NCBI RefSeq assembly: GCF_003111665.1
Contig: NZ_CP022188.1
Location: 2,604,001-2,668,000 of the forward strand
Origin: Parazoarcus communis
Lineage (GTDB): Bacteria > Pseudomonadota > Gammaproteobacteria > Burkholderiales > Rhodocyclaceae
Length of the DNA stretch: 64,000 nucleotides
Reading direction: 5' to 3'
Below are positions 8,581-19,782 of the stretch, in pieces. The notes beneath the pieces were generated by a model, which worked only from the letters and a program-made list of their open reading frames with translations, did no database searches and had not been told where the DNA came from. The translations under genes and the position numbers were made by a program. Numbering within the stretch: position 1 is the first letter of the stretch; each line of letters begins with the position of its first letter.

Positions 8581-9490
8581 CGGTCTCGCGCAGCATCAAC
8601 TGGCGGGGGGGGCCGGTGAGGCGGCCAATGCGGTGCAATGCAATGCCCTGCTCATGAGCGATCTTGAGTACGGTGTCACGGCGCTCGGCGGGGGCGCAGA
8701 ACAGCAGTTCGTAATCGTCGCCACCTGCGAGCAGCGCGCGCCGCGCCTGGGCCTCGTCGGCCCCCGTCGCACGCAGTTCGGCCAGGGGGAGCAGGGCAAT
8801 GTCGATTTCGGCACCACAGTCCGAACGCTCGAGGATATGGCCGAGATCGCCCAGCAGGCCATCCGAGACATCGAGCATGGCGCTGGCGACGCCGCGCAGC
8901 GCCAGGCCGAGTTCGACCCGGGGGGTGGGGTGCTGCAGGGCGCGAATGCAGTGCTCACGTCCGGTCGGGCCAAGGTCTATCCTGTTTTGCAGGGCTGCGA
9001 GCCCGAGTGCGGCCAGTCCGGGCTGCCCGGAGACCCAGATATCGTCACCGGTGTGACCGCCAGCCCGCGTGATGGCCTTGCCCGCAGGGAGTTCGCCAAG
9101 GATGGTGACGCTCAGTGTGAGTGGTCCGCGTGTGGTATCGCCGCCGGCAAGATCAACGCCGTAGTGCGATGCGCAGGCGAACAGGCCCGCCGAAAACGCC
9201 GCGAGCCAGGCTTCGTCGGCGCCCGGCAGGGTCAGGCCAAGAAAGGCCCAGCGCGGCTCCGCACCCATGGCGGCGAGGTCAGACAGGTTCACCGCAAGGG
9301 TCTTCCAGCCAAGATCGTGCGGATCGGTGTCGGCAAAGAAATGGGTGCCGGCCACCAGCATGTCAGTCGATACGGCCAGTTGCATGCCCGGGCGCGGGCG
9401 CATCAGTGCCGCATCATCGCCGACGGCAAGGTCGGTATGCGCCGTGGGGCGGGTGAAGTGGCGGTGAATCAGCTCGAACTCGGAGGACAT
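8531..9490 (-). CDS. thiL: Thiamine-monophosphate kinase (319 aa)
   Basis: Phosphorylates thiamine monophosphate to thiamine diphosphate, the last step of cofactor synthesis. The sequence starts MSSEFELIHRHF and shows the PurM-like metal/ATP motifs GDDAAL (about 25-30), STDMLVAGTHF, NLSDLAAMGAEP, GGDTTRGP and DVSDGLLGDL, all typical of ThiL. The length is normal. It heads the thiL-pgpA-pncC run on the minus strand and diverges from the GGDEF-EAL gene across a 161-bp gap. Confidence 0.95.
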   Translation of the reverse strand: MSSEFELIHRHFTRPTAHTDLAVGDDAALMRPRPGMQLAVSTDMLVAGTHFFADTDPHDLGWKTLAVNLSDLAAMGAEPRWAFLGLTLPGADEAWLAAFSAGLFACASHYGVDLAGGDTTRGPLTLSVTILGELPAGKAITRAGGHTGDDIWVSGQPGLAALGLAALQNRIDLGPTGREHCIRALQHPTPRVELGLALRGVASAMLDVSDGLLGDLGHILERSDCGAEIDIALLPLAELRATGADEAQARRALLAGGDDYELLFCAPAERRDTVLKIAHEQGIALHRIGRLTGPPRQLMLRETDGRLLSPMLSGYDHFA

Positions 9491-9651
9491 GGATCTGAAC
9501 GGGAAAATTCGGGTTGGCGCCCGAGCTTACCGTACTCATTGGTGGTGTGGCGCTCCCGACGCTTTTGCAGGCACGGTATTTAACGACGATGAAACCGTTT
9601 TGCGTCGCTGCCGATGCCCCAAAATGGGTAAGATGCAGTGCAAAGCAGTAA

Positions 9652-12600
9652 ATGAATGGATATTTAATGGTTCAAGCCTCGCATCAAGGACTCCGTGGCA
9701 AGTTGCTGGCGATCGTCATCGTGATCGTCGGCATCGTCATGCTGCCTGTTCTCGTGATGGGTGATCGTTATCTCGTGAGGCAGTCGGGCGCCGAGGCCGA
9801 GGGGCAGCTCAAGGCCTTGAGCCGCCTGGCGCACGATCTCGTCGAAACGCAGTACGCCACGCTCGGGAATGGCCTCACCCAGCTCGCGGATGCCATGGCC
9901 TTGCGCTATGGCGGCGCTTACTCGGGCTCTCCGCAGGCAGGCCGCACGCCGGATTTCTTCATCGATGGTGTGGCGGTGAGTCAGCGTTCCGCCGAACTGG
10001 CGCGCTACGGCGGCGATCTTCGCGGGACGCTGGCTGCCGTGCTCTCTCGCGAAGGCGACGGGTTTCGGGTCATCGCCTCGACTCAGTGGGGAGATGACGA
10101 CGTGGCGCCGATCCTGCGGCTGGAGCCCGCATCGATCGGCTTGCTGGAGGCCGGTCAGCGGTGGCGTGGCCGGGTCATGATTCGGGATCGGCACTATCTG
10201 CTTGAGGTCGTTCCAGCACGTGATGAAAAGGGGCGGCTGGTGGGATTGATGGCTGTCGGCGTAGACCTCATCCGCGCGCTCAAGCCTCTGCGGGAACGAC
10301 TGCGAACGTTCGTGATCGGCGAGAGTGGCTATCTGTATGTGGTTGATGCCAACCCGGGCCCCAGTTACGGCCACTTCATCTCCCACCCGCTTCAGACGGG
10401 CGATGACCCTCGGTCTCCGCTCAATGAGGTCGGGCAGCAACTTGTCACGAACATGCTGGCGAATCAGCAGGGCGTGATCGCCTACGAGTGGCAGAACCTG
10501 GAGCGCGGCGAGACCGAACCCCGAAGCAAGCTTGTGGCCTTCGAGCACAGCGAGTCGCTGGGTTGGGTGGTGGGTGCCAGTGGCTACGTCGAGGAGTTTG
10601 GCCGCAGCGCGGTGCGGCTGCGCTACACCGTCGGCGTGGCGATGGTGCTGATGGCGGTTTTCTTGATGATCGGGCTGAAAGTGACCATCGAGCGCCTGGT
10701 GATGCGGCCGATGCTGCGCTTGCAGCGTACGCTGCGCACCCTGAGCAGAGGGAACGAGGCCCTTGTTCATTCCGAAGACGAGTCGGCCCTGGTCTCTGCC
10801 ATCTGCCGGATTCTGGTGCATACAGGCGGGTTCCGGCTGGCCCTGATCGACTGTCTGGACCCCGACGGCAGGCTCAGGCGCGTCGCGTCGGCAGGCGAGG
10901 CGCAGCGACTGTGCGCCGTGCTGGGTGCGGGGGAAGGGCAGGTACTGGCGCCTGCGTTGAGCGCGCTGCAGGCGGGCGAGCCGGTGCATCTGACCTCTGG
11001 TGAGGACTTCGATCCTGCGTTGCGAGATGCGGCGTTGCGCGACGGATGCGAGGCCATGATTGCCTTTCCGCTGCACGGAGGAGAGCGTCTGCTGGGCGTG
11101 TTATCCATCGGTGCAAGTAGCGTCCGCGACCTTGATCGAAGTGGTGTCGCACTGCTCAAAGAGCTGGCGGAGGATCTTGGCTACGGCTTGATGAGCCAGC
11201 GCAGCGAGATGGCGCGCAAGAGTGCGGAGCGTGCGCTGATCCTGCGCGAGCGTGCGATTGAGACAACGCGTGACGGCGTGCTGATCCTGCATGCCGAAGA
11301 CGGTGCTTTCGTGATTCGCGATGTCAATCCGGCCGCCGAGAAGATTCTGGCGATGTCCAAGGAGGCGCTCATCGGTCGTACGTCGGACGTGCTCGGCGTT
11401 CTCGATCGGGGCGGCGTCGCGGCGCTGGACGGGGCGCTCGCCTCCCTTCGCGAATCGGTGCTGGAGCTCGAAGGGGTTGGGGCCGACGGGGCGAGCTTCT
11501 GGTCCGAATGTGCGGTTGAGCCGGTTCGAGGGGAGGATAGCGACTGCGTGGTACTGGTGATCAAGGATGTCACCGAGCGCATGCGCTATCTGCAGCAACT
11601 TGAGCATCAGGCGCATTTCGATCCCTTGACCGGCCTGCCCAACCGCTCCCTGCTCGATGACCGGCTCGAGCAGGCGATCATCACCGCAAAGCGGCATCAG
11701 CGCGTGCTGGCGGTTGCCTACCTCGATCTCGATCATTTCAAGCGCATCAACGACGACCTTGGTCATCGCACAGGCGACCGGCTGCTGTGCGAAGTCGCGC
11801 AACGTTTGCGGGGTGTGCTCCGTGATGGCGATACTGCCGCCCGCCAAGGAGGAGACGAGTTCGTCGTGCTGCTTCCCGATCTTGATGGCGAGGAGCAGGC
11901 CTATGCTGTGCTGTGTCGGCTGCAGCAGATTCTGACCGCGCCGGTCGAAATCGAAGGTCGGCAGTTCTTTGTCACGACCAGCATCGGAGTCAGTCTCTAC
12001 CCGCGTGATGGCGATGAGGACGAGACGCTGCTCAAACGCGCGGACATTGCGATGTACCAGGCCAAGGCAGCCGGGCGCGATGCCATACGTTTCTTTACCT
12101 CGGAGATGAATGAGCTGGTGCAGGACCGGCTGATGCTCGAACAGGCTTTGCGCCACGCCTTGGGGAACGGCGAACTGTCAGTGGTCTATCAGCCGCAGAT
12201 GAGCGCAAGCACGGGTCATGTCATTGCCGCGGAGGCCTTGTTGCGCTGGACGCATGCCGAACTCGGTGCCGTTTCGCCCGCACGCTTCATCCCGCTGGCG
12301 GAGGAGCTCGGCTTGATCGAACGGATCGGTGAGTGGGTGTTGCGGACGGCTTGCGAGCAGGCGCTCGCCTGGCAGGCGGCGGGCACGCCCTTGCGCGTGG
12401 CGGTCAACGTGTCGGCACGGCAGTTTCGTTCTGCAAACCTGCCTGAAAGGGTGGCCGCCATTCTCCAGGAGACAGGCCTCGATCCTGCACTGCTGGAGCT
12501 CGAGCTGACTGAAAGCATGCTGATGGGCAAGGTGGATCAGGCCGAAGAAATGCTCCGGCGTCTGAAGGGGCTCGGTGTCACGATTGCGCTGGACGACTTC

Positions 12601-12876
12601 GGCACCGGCTATTCGAGTTTCGCGTACATACAGCATTTCCCCATCGATACGCTGAAGGTCGATCAGACCTTCGTGCGAGCCATGCTGACGGGCGAAAGCG
12701 CGGTTGCGATTGTGTCCGCCATCATCGCGGTTGCCCACAGTCTGGGGATGCGGGTTATTGCCGAAGGTGTCGAAATGGAGTCGCAGCGCCGTCAGCTTGT
12801 GGATCTGGGCTGCGACGAGCTGCAAGGCTATTTGCTGGGTCATCCGGTGCCGGGCGCAGACTTCGTCACCGTTTGA
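9652..12876 (+). CDS. Membrane sensor GGDEF-EAL c-di-GMP protein (1074 aa)
   Basis: Probable bifunctional or switchable diguanylate cyclase/c-di-GMP phosphodiesterase. TM1 is at 18-38, a periplasmic sensor of about 285 residues (Cache-like, by pattern) follows, then TM2 at 325-343, a GAF-like domain (375-510), a PAS domain (530-640), GGDEF (648-805) and EAL (830-1070). The cyclase motif GGDEF is intact at 733-737 and the inhibitory RxxD site is at 724-727. The phosphodiesterase side keeps EAL (861-863), ELTES, DDFGTGYSS, KVDQTF and AEGVE, so both activities look possible. The start is uncertain: ATG at 9667 (residue 6) is an alternative and neither has a strong ribosome-binding site. The gene is monocistronic and divergent from thiL. 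Confidence 0.93.
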   Translation: MNGYLMVQASHQGLRGKLLAIVIVIVGIVMLPVLVMGDRYLVRQSGAEAEGQLKALSRLAHDLVETQYATLGNGLTQLADAMALRYGGAYSGSPQAGRTPDFFIDGVAVSQRSAELARYGGDLRGTLAAVLSREGDGFRVIASTQWGDDDVAPILRLEPASIGLLEAGQRWRGRVMIRDRHYLLEVVPARDEKGRLVGLMAVGVDLIRALKPLRERLRTFVIGESGYLYVVDANPGPSYGHFISHPLQTGDDPRSPLNEVGQQLVTNMLANQQGVIAYEWQNLERGETEPRSKLVAFEHSESLGWVVGASGYVEEFGRSAVRLRYTVGVAMVLMAVFLMIGLKVTIERLVMRPMLRLQRTLRTLSRGNEALVHSEDESALVSAICRILVHTGGFRLALIDCLDPDGRLRRVASAGEAQRLCAVLGAGEGQVLAPALSALQAGEPVHLTSGEDFDPALRDAALRDGCEAMIAFPLHGGERLLGVLSIGASSVRDLDRSGVALLKELAEDLGYGLMSQRSEMARKSAERALILRERAIETTRDGVLILHAEDGAFVIRDVNPAAEKILAMSKEALIGRTSDVLGVLDRGGVAALDGALASLRESVLELEGVGADGASFWSECAVEPVRGEDSDCVVLVIKDVTERMRYLQQLEHQAHFDPLTGLPNRSLLDDRLEQAIITAKRHQRVLAVAYLDLDHFKRINDDLGHRTGDRLLCEVAQRLRGVLRDGDTAARQGGDEFVVLLPDLDGEEQAYAVLCRLQQILTAPVEIEGRQFFVTTSIGVSLYPRDGDEDETLLKRADIAMYQAKAAGRDAIRFFTSEMNELVQDRLMLEQALRHALGNGELSVVYQPQMSASTGHVIAAEALLRWTHAELGAVSPARFIPLAEELGLIERIGEWVLRTACEQALAWQAAGTPLRVAVNVSARQFRSANLPERVAAILQETGLDPALLELELTESMLMGKVDQAEEMLRRLKGLGVTIALDDFGTGYSSFAYIQHFPIDTLKVDQTFVRAMLTGESAVAIVSAIIAVAHSLGMRVIAEGVEMESQRRQLVDLGCDELQGYLLGHPVPGADFVTV

Positions 12877-13033
12877 GAAAGCGGGGTTGTACCCAAAACC
12901 AGAAAACCCGACATCGGTGTGCCGGTAAGCGAAAGGTGGTCGTGGTGTAGAGCATGGGCTGGCCGTTGATACCCGTTGGGCCTCACTCAGCCACGCAGGT
13001 GCTTCATTCGCCAACTCACCGGCGAGACTGGCT

Positions 13034-13348
13034 TCATGCGCCCCATCCCCGTTTCTTCACCACTTCCTGGCACTTTGCGCACCCTTCCCATGGAAGGCAA
13101 TCGCACGCCAGTACGAAAAACCCGGCGCCCGTATTCTGTACAGGGGGTGACTGAGTGCGGCCAGGCGTAGCCGGCTTCGCTCCAGAAGTGGGCTGTGGCT
13201 GTTGTGCGGAGGTCGTGAGCCATTTTGCAAAGGGCGTCAGGTCAGCTGCGTCCTTGACGTACCAGACGCGGGCTTTCGGGTCCCAGCGCGCGCCGAGCTG
13301 TTTGGCCTCGTCCTTCTCAGCAAAGGGCACTTGCAGGTTTGTCCTCAT
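13034..13348 (-). CDS. DUF5710-domain protein (104 aa)
   Basis: Small cytoplasmic protein of unknown role. Residues 1-45 match the short DUF5710 pattern (LQVPFAEKDEAKQLGARWDP followed by VWYV), a module often attached to DNA primases, helicases or other mobile-element proteins. A Pro/Gln/Thr-rich linker follows, and the tail carries four cysteines in a CDCLPWEGCAKC arrangement that could bind a metal. The ATG at 13348 has GGAG 8 bp upstream. It stands alone between the GGDEF-EAL gene and the tRNA, with no conserved partner visible, so it may be a remnant of transferred DNA. No function is proposed. Confidence 0.75.
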   Translation of the reverse strand: MRTNLQVPFAEKDEAKQLGARWDPKARVWYVKDAADLTPFAKWLTTSAQQPQPTSGAKPATPGRTQSPPVQNTGAGFFVLACDCLPWEGCAKCQEVVKKRGWGA

Positions 13349-13540
13349 GCCGACATCTCCAGATCTCTTGGGCGGGGGAAAAAAGATTAGCCAAAGCCAA
13401 ACAATCGCGATTCAGTCACCGTTGAAGCGCTTATTGCGATCACGTGTGTGGGCAGGCTCATGAGCTTGCCATTTTCTGCCTGCTTCACGCGTGGGCAGGT
13501 TTTGCCGGCAACCTTTCAATTGCAGCAAGAATGCAGCAAA

Positions 13541-13577
13541 AAAGAAAAGGGGTTAGAGAAAAAGTCTCTAACCCCTT
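13541..13577 (-). terminator. Intrinsic terminator after the tRNA/rpoD unit
   Basis: AAGGGGTTAGAGA (13547-13559) and its perfect complement (13565-13577) form a 13-bp stem with a 5-nt loop. On the minus strand the stem is followed by a T-rich tract (TTTTCTTTTTT). It is 8 bp past the encoded CCA end of the tRNA, so it ends the tRNA transcript and any read-through from rpoD. Confidence 0.85.
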
Positions 13578-13584
13578 GATTCCA

Positions 13585-13663
<79 letters not shown>

Positions 13664-13700
13664 TTTGCCCTTTCAGGCGTACCTGACAGGCGGTAGCGTG

Positions 13701-15710
<2,010 letters not shown>

Positions 15711-15752
15711 GGCACTCCTCGAATCAGGGCGAAATAAATGGGTAAACCGAAA

Positions 15753-15758
15753 ATTATA
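15753..15758 (-). promoter_or_regulatory. Consensus -10 box for rpoD
   Basis: A perfect TATAAT lies on the minus strand just past the dnaG stop, 42 bp before the rpoD ATG. The -35 at 17-bp spacing (CAGGCA, 15776-15781) is weak. It is likely an internal promoter that gives rpoD expression independent of dnaG, as in the E. coli rpsU-dnaG-rpoD operon. Confidence 0.5.
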
Positions 15759-17573
15759 CTATAGATCTGAGACTTTGCCTGTGCTGGCAAGGTTCCGTTT
15801 TTCCAGCAGAAGTTCCGACAGGCGGTGGCGGTCGCCTGCTGAGAGCGCTCCCTGCTTCGACAGTTCCAGCAGTTCGGTGATCTCGCGTGCGATCGCGTCG
15901 CCTTGCAGCTTGCGCAAGGTGTCCTCGAACAGGGTCTCGACAACGGACTCCTCGAACTCCGATTCGTCCTGTTCCGTTCCCAGTCTGGCCAGCGTGTCGC
16001 CGTGCGGCGTGTCGCGAAAACGTTCGATCAGTGCGCCAAGACCGCCGGCAGGGATTGGCTCGCCGAGGCTGACCAGATCAATGATGGCGATCATCGCGCG
16101 GCCCTCTGCGGAGTCGTCCGGGATGAGGTCGATCGGCAGTCGTGCTGCGCGCTCGGGGTGTTGGAGGATGAGTCGCAGCAAGGTGCCGATGGTTGATGGC
16201 GGCTTGCGTCGCCCTTGCGGGCGAAGAGGTTCGGTCCGGCGTGGTCCGCGCTTGAAGTCCTGCTTCTGGAAGCTCTGTCGCGGCGGTGCTGCGGCGGGCT
16301 TGAAGCCGAACGCCAGTTCGACTTCCGTCTGCGTCATCTCGGCTGCCTCGGCAATCGATTTGATGACCTGCAGACGGAGCATCGGTGCAGCAATTCGCGT
16401 GACCAGTGGGCGCGATTCATGGATCAGGCGTGCGCGTCCCTCGGCGGTGTCCAGTTCGCAGCGCTCCTTGAGTTCCTGCAGCAAAACGCTGGCCAGGGGG
16501 GATGCGCTCGCGGCGGCCTTGCGGAAGGCTTCTGCGCCTTCCTTGCGCACGAAGGAGTCGGGGTCGTGTTCGGCGGGCAGAAACAGGAAGGCGAGCGTGG
16601 TGTCGTCACGCAGTACTTCGAGTGCGTTCTCGAGCGCGCGCCATGCGGCCCGGCGGCCTGCGGCGTCGCCGTCAAAGCAGAACACGATGCGGTCGGTGTG
16701 ACGAAGCAGGGTGGTGATGTGGTGAGGCGTGGTCGCTGTGCCAAGGGTTGCGACTGCGTTATCGACGCCGAACTGGGCGAGCGCAACAACGTCCATGTAG
16801 CCTTCGACGACAAGGGCGAAGCTGGCGTCCCGAATGGCCTTCTGCGCCAGGTACAGGCCGTAGAGTTCGCGACCTTTTTCGAACAGCGGCGTCTCTGGCG
16901 AGTTGAGGTACTTGGGTTCGCCGCTGTCGAGCACGCGGCCGCCAAAGGCGATGATGCGGCCCCGCCGGTCGTGGATCGGAAACATGATCCGGTGGCGGAA
17001 GCGGTCGTAGCGCCGACCCTGGTCGTTGTCGATTACCAGTCCGGCTTCAGCCAGGTGCTTGCTCTGGTAGTCGGGAAAGACGCGCTGGAGTGCCTGCCAT
17101 TCGTCAGGAGAGAAGCCGATGCCGAAGCGGGCTGCAACCTCGCCGGAGAGGCCGCGGCGCTTGAGGTAGTCGATTGCTTCAGGGGCGTTCTTGAGCTGGT
17201 CGCGATAGAAGCGCGCCGCTTCAGCCATGGCGTCGACGAGCTTCGCATTGCCGTCATCAATGGCATTCTGGCCGGGCTTGCCGTCGTCCGGCACCTGCAG
17301 TCCGGCCTGATTTGCGAGTTCCTTGACTGCTTCAACGAAGCCGAGGCCGCTGTACTCCATCAGGAAGCCGATCGCGCTCCCGTGCACGCCGCAACCGAAG
17401 CAGTGGTAAAACTGCTTGCTCGGGCTTACGGAAAAGGAGGCTGATTTTTCGCCGTGGAAAGGGCAGCAGGCGAAATAGTTCGCGCCACTCTTCTTGAGGG
17501 GCAGGTAGCGCTCGATGACGTCGACGATGTCGACGCGGGCAAGCAAATCCTGAACGAAAGACTGTGGAATCAT
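15759..17573 (-). CDS. dnaG: DNA primase (604 aa)
   Basis: Synthesises RNA primers for chromosome replication. The N-terminal zinc-binding domain (CPFHGEKSASF then HCFGCG) is followed by the TOPRIM catalytic core with EGYMD and FDGDAAGRRA, and a C-terminal DnaB-interaction region. The length is normal. The ATG at 17573 gives the standard MIPQSFVQDLLARVDIVDVI start. A strong terminator lies between it and rpsU upstream, so expression depends on read-through or a weak promoter, which fits the low primase need. rpoD follows directly. Confidence 0.97.
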   Translation of the reverse strand: MIPQSFVQDLLARVDIVDVIERYLPLKKSGANYFACCPFHGEKSASFSVSPSKQFYHCFGCGVHGSAIGFLMEYSGLGFVEAVKELANQAGLQVPDDGKPGQNAIDDGNAKLVDAMAEAARFYRDQLKNAPEAIDYLKRRGLSGEVAARFGIGFSPDEWQALQRVFPDYQSKHLAEAGLVIDNDQGRRYDRFRHRIMFPIHDRRGRIIAFGGRVLDSGEPKYLNSPETPLFEKGRELYGLYLAQKAIRDASFALVVEGYMDVVALAQFGVDNAVATLGTATTPHHITTLLRHTDRIVFCFDGDAAGRRAAWRALENALEVLRDDTTLAFLFLPAEHDPDSFVRKEGAEAFRKAAASASPLASVLLQELKERCELDTAEGRARLIHESRPLVTRIAAPMLRLQVIKSIAEAAEMTQTEVELAFGFKPAAAPPRQSFQKQDFKRGPRRTEPLRPQGRRKPPSTIGTLLRLILQHPERAARLPIDLIPDDSAEGRAMIAIIDLVSLGEPIPAGGLGALIERFRDTPHGDTLARLGTEQDESEFEESVVETLFEDTLRKLQGDAIAREITELLELSKQGALSAGDRHRLSELLLEKRNLASTGKVSDL

Positions 17574-17580
17574 CGAACAG

Positions 17581-17628
17581 AAAAAATATCACGCCGGGCG
17601 AAGATCATGACGATCTTCGCCCGGCGTG
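17581..17628 (-). terminator. Strong terminator between rpsU and dnaG
   Basis: CACGCCGGGCGAAGATC (17590-17606) and its perfect complement (17612-17628) form a 17-bp stem with a 5-nt loop, followed on the minus strand by ATATTTTTT. It lies 28 bp after the rpsU stop and 8 bp before the dnaG ATG. It acts as terminator for rpsU and presumably attenuator for dnaG. Confidence 0.9.
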
Positions 17629-17656
17629 CAGGCAACCGGAAAAAACCGGTGCGGGA

Positions 17657-17869
17657 TCAGTAGAGCTTCGGCGGCAGCGTCTGGCTGCGAAGGCGCTTGT
17701 GATTGCGCTTCACCGCGGCGGCCAGCTTGCGCTTGCGCTCGGCGGTGGGCTTTTCGTAAAACTCACGCGAGCGCAGCTCAGTCAGCACACCGGTCTTCTC
17801 GATCGTGCGCTTGAAGCGACGAATAGCGACTTCAAACGGCTCGTTTTCCTTGACGCGGATACCCGGCAT
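17657..17869 (-). CDS. rpsU: Small ribosomal subunit protein bS21 (70 aa)
   Basis: 30S protein needed for normal initiation on Shine-Dalgarno-bearing mRNAs. The short basic sequence [21 protein letters not shown] continues with [23 protein letters not shown], the standard bS21 pattern and length. The ATG at 17869 has AAGGAAG as ribosome-binding site. A near-consensus sigma-70 promoter lies 41 bp upstream and a 17-bp-stem terminator follows, so most transcripts are monocistronic, with limited read-through into dnaG-rpoD. Confidence 0.97.
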   Translation of the reverse strand: MPGIRVKENEPFEVAIRRFKRTIEKTGVLTELRSREFYEKPTAERKRKLAAAVKRNHKRLRSQTLPPKLY

Positions 17870-17909
17870 TGCTTACTTCCTTGAGTGTCTGGAGGGCAGA
17901 AAGATCGCA

Positions 17910-17938
17910 AATATAGCCGGTTAGTCAGACTCTGGCAA
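17910..17938 (-). promoter_or_regulatory. Sigma-70 promoter of rpsU
   Basis: On the minus strand TTGCCA (17938-17933) and TATATT (17915-17910) are spaced by exactly 17 bp, each matching 5 of 6 consensus bases. This is the best -35/-10 pair seen in the window and places the rpsU start site about 33 bases ahead of the ATG. Confidence 0.75.
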
Positions 17939-17982
17939 GCATCTTGGTATTTTTCATTGCCGGAAAAACGCTCGGCGGAAGG

Positions 17983-17988
17983 TAAAAT
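17983..17988 (+). promoter_or_regulatory. Likely -10 box of tsaD (GGTAAAAT)
   Basis: TAAAAT preceded by GG lies 28 bp before the tsaD ATG in the gap that diverges from rpsU. The same GGTAAAAT or GTTAAAAT sequence occurs ahead of dnaE, dusB and uvrD. No good -35 is visible. Confidence 0.35.
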
Positions 17989-18016
17989 GACGCATTGACG
18001 ACCGGGAATGCAGGGA

Positions 18017-19045
18017 ATGAAGGTACTGGGTATCGAGACGTCGTGCGACGAAACAGGCGTTGCAGTGTATGACACCGAGGCGGGTTTGCTTGGACAGAGC
18101 CTGCATTCGCAGATCGATCTGCATGCGGTGTATGGCGGGGTTGTGCCCGAACTCGCATCGCGCGATCACATCCGGCGCTTGCCGATCCTGGTACGCCAGG
18201 CCCTTGCCGAGGCAGGGCTCGATATCGGGGCGATAGACGCCATCGCGTACACGGCAGGGCCCGGTCTTGCAGGCGCCTTGCTGGTGGGTGCGAGCGTGGC
18301 CGAGTCGATGGCGATGGCGGCCGGCATTCCGGCGCTCCCCGTGCATCACCTTGAGGGACACCTGCTGTCGCCACTGCTTGCTGCGGACCCACCGGATTTT
18401 CCCTTTGTCGCCTTGCTGGTGTCGGGCGGGCACACGCAGTTGATGGCGGTGACCGGCGTCGGTGCCTACACGCTGCTGGGTGAATCGCTCGACGATGCCG
18501 CAGGCGAGGCCTTCGACAAGACGGCCAAGTTGATTGGTCTCGGATATCCGGGCGGCCCTCAGTTGGCGGCGCTGGCGCTGCAGGGAAAGCCGGGACGTTT
18601 CAAGCTGCCGCGGCCGATGCTGCATTCGGGAGATCTTGATTTCAGCTTCAGCGGCCTCAAGACGGCCGTGCTGAACGTTGTCTCGGGGCCAGGTTGGCAA
18701 GCCGAGTGGGCGGCGGATCTGGCTGCAGACTTTCAGCAGGCCGTGGTGGAGGTGCTGACCGCGAAGTCGCTGGCGGCATTGAAGCAGACGGGACTGAAGT
18801 CGCTGGTGGTGGCAGGCGGCGTGGGAGCCAACGTGCAGTTGCGTGCCGGGCTCGATAGCGCCACACGTCGACGTGGGGCTCGCGTGTACTACCCCGAGCC
18901 TGCGCTGTGCACCGACAACGGCGCGATGATTGCGTTTGCCGGCGCGCTGCGGCTAGCAGGCGGAGCTCGTCCGGAGCAGGCGCCCGGCGTGCGGATCCGG
19001 CCACGCTGGCCGCTGGCAGAGCTGCTGACGCCAGCCGGAGGGTAG
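18017..19045 (+). CDS. tsaD: tRNA N6-adenosine threonylcarbamoyltransferase (342 aa)
   Basis: Transfers the threonylcarbamoyl group from TC-AMP to A37 of ANN-decoding tRNAs, together with TsaB and TsaE. The start [19 protein letters not shown] and the metal-binding HxEGH motif ([12 protein letters not shown]) are typical of the Kae1/TsaD family, as are [10 protein letters not shown] and SFSGLKTAV. The ATG at 18017 matches the family N-terminus; an ATG at 18008 would add three residues but has its purine run too close. It is divergent from rpsU, a widely conserved neighbour relation. Confidence 0.96.
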   Translation: MKVLGIETSCDETGVAVYDTEAGLLGQSLHSQIDLHAVYGGVVPELASRDHIRRLPILVRQALAEAGLDIGAIDAIAYTAGPGLAGALLVGASVAESMAMAAGIPALPVHHLEGHLLSPLLAADPPDFPFVALLVSGGHTQLMAVTGVGAYTLLGESLDDAAGEAFDKTAKLIGLGYPGGPQLAALALQGKPGRFKLPRPMLHSGDLDFSFSGLKTAVLNVVSGPGWQAEWAADLAADFQQAVVEVLTAKSLAALKQTGLKSLVVAGGVGANVQLRAGLDSATRRRGARVYYPEPALCTDNGAMIAFAGALRLAGGARPEQAPGVRIRPRWPLAELLTPAGG

Positions 19046-19074
19046 TTTTCTTGATGCGGGTGGGTAGGGGTAAC

Positions 19075-19671
19075 TCAGCTCTTCTTGCTGCTGCCCAGCC
19101 GGCCCTCGGTGCCGGCCAGCAGGCGCTGGATATTGGCAGCGTGACGCCAGATCAGCACCGCGCTCATGGCAAGCAGCACTGCGATGACCGGATTTGCGCC
19201 CAGCAGAAGGTAGCCTGCTATCGGCGAGACGATGGCTGCCCCAAGCGATCCAGCCGACGAGTATCGGCTCGCAGCGGCGATCAGCAGCCAGGCTCCAAGG
19301 CAGGCAAGCGCAATCCGCCAGTCGATCCCGGCCAGCACGCCAAGTGCGGTGGCGACGCCCTTGCCGCCGTTGAAGCGCAGAAAAATCGTGAATACGTGGC
19401 CAAGGAAGGCGGCAAAGCCGGCAAGCGCCGCTTCAGGGGCGGTGAAGCCCAGCTTGAGTGCAATCGATACCGCAACCCAGCCCTTGACGCAGTCGCCAAT
19501 CAGGGTGAAGGCTGCCGCGGCCTTGTTGCCGCTGCGCAATACGTTGGTCGCGCCGGGGTTGCCCGAACCGTAGCTGCGCGGATCCTGCAGGCCGAACAGA
19601 CGGCTGGAAACCAGCGCAAAAGGAATGGAGCCGAGCAGGTAGGCAGCGACAAGCAAAAGCAGGACAGACAT
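19075..19671 (-). CDS. plsY: Glycerol-3-phosphate acyltransferase PlsY (198 aa)
   Basis: Inner-membrane enzyme that acylates glycerol-3-phosphate from acyl-phosphate, the first step of phospholipid synthesis. It is very hydrophobic, with about five membrane segments. The family motifs GSIPFALV, RSYGSGNPGATNVLRSGN and FNGGKGVATALG are present. ATG codons at 19674 and 19671 are adjacent; the second is best placed relative to the GGAG. The gene converges with tsaD, and its 5' end faces folB, a common arrangement for these three genes. Confidence 0.94.
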   Translation of the reverse strand: MSVLLLLVAAYLLGSIPFALVSSRLFGLQDPRSYGSGNPGATNVLRSGNKAAAAFTLIGDCVKGWVAVSIALKLGFTAPEAALAGFAAFLGHVFTIFLRFNGGKGVATALGVLAGIDWRIALACLGAWLLIAAASRYSSAGSLGAAIVSPIAGYLLLGANPVIAVLLAMSAVLIWRHAANIQRLLAGTEGRLGSSKKS

Positions 19672-19782
19672 CATTTCTCCGTGACCCCTGAGTTCAGGTG
19701 GTCTTGTGATTCGCGCCACACATCGTGCGCAAGCAGCCTGAGCATCCGGCTAGAATTGCGGCGATTCTAATCGGGAAACGAC

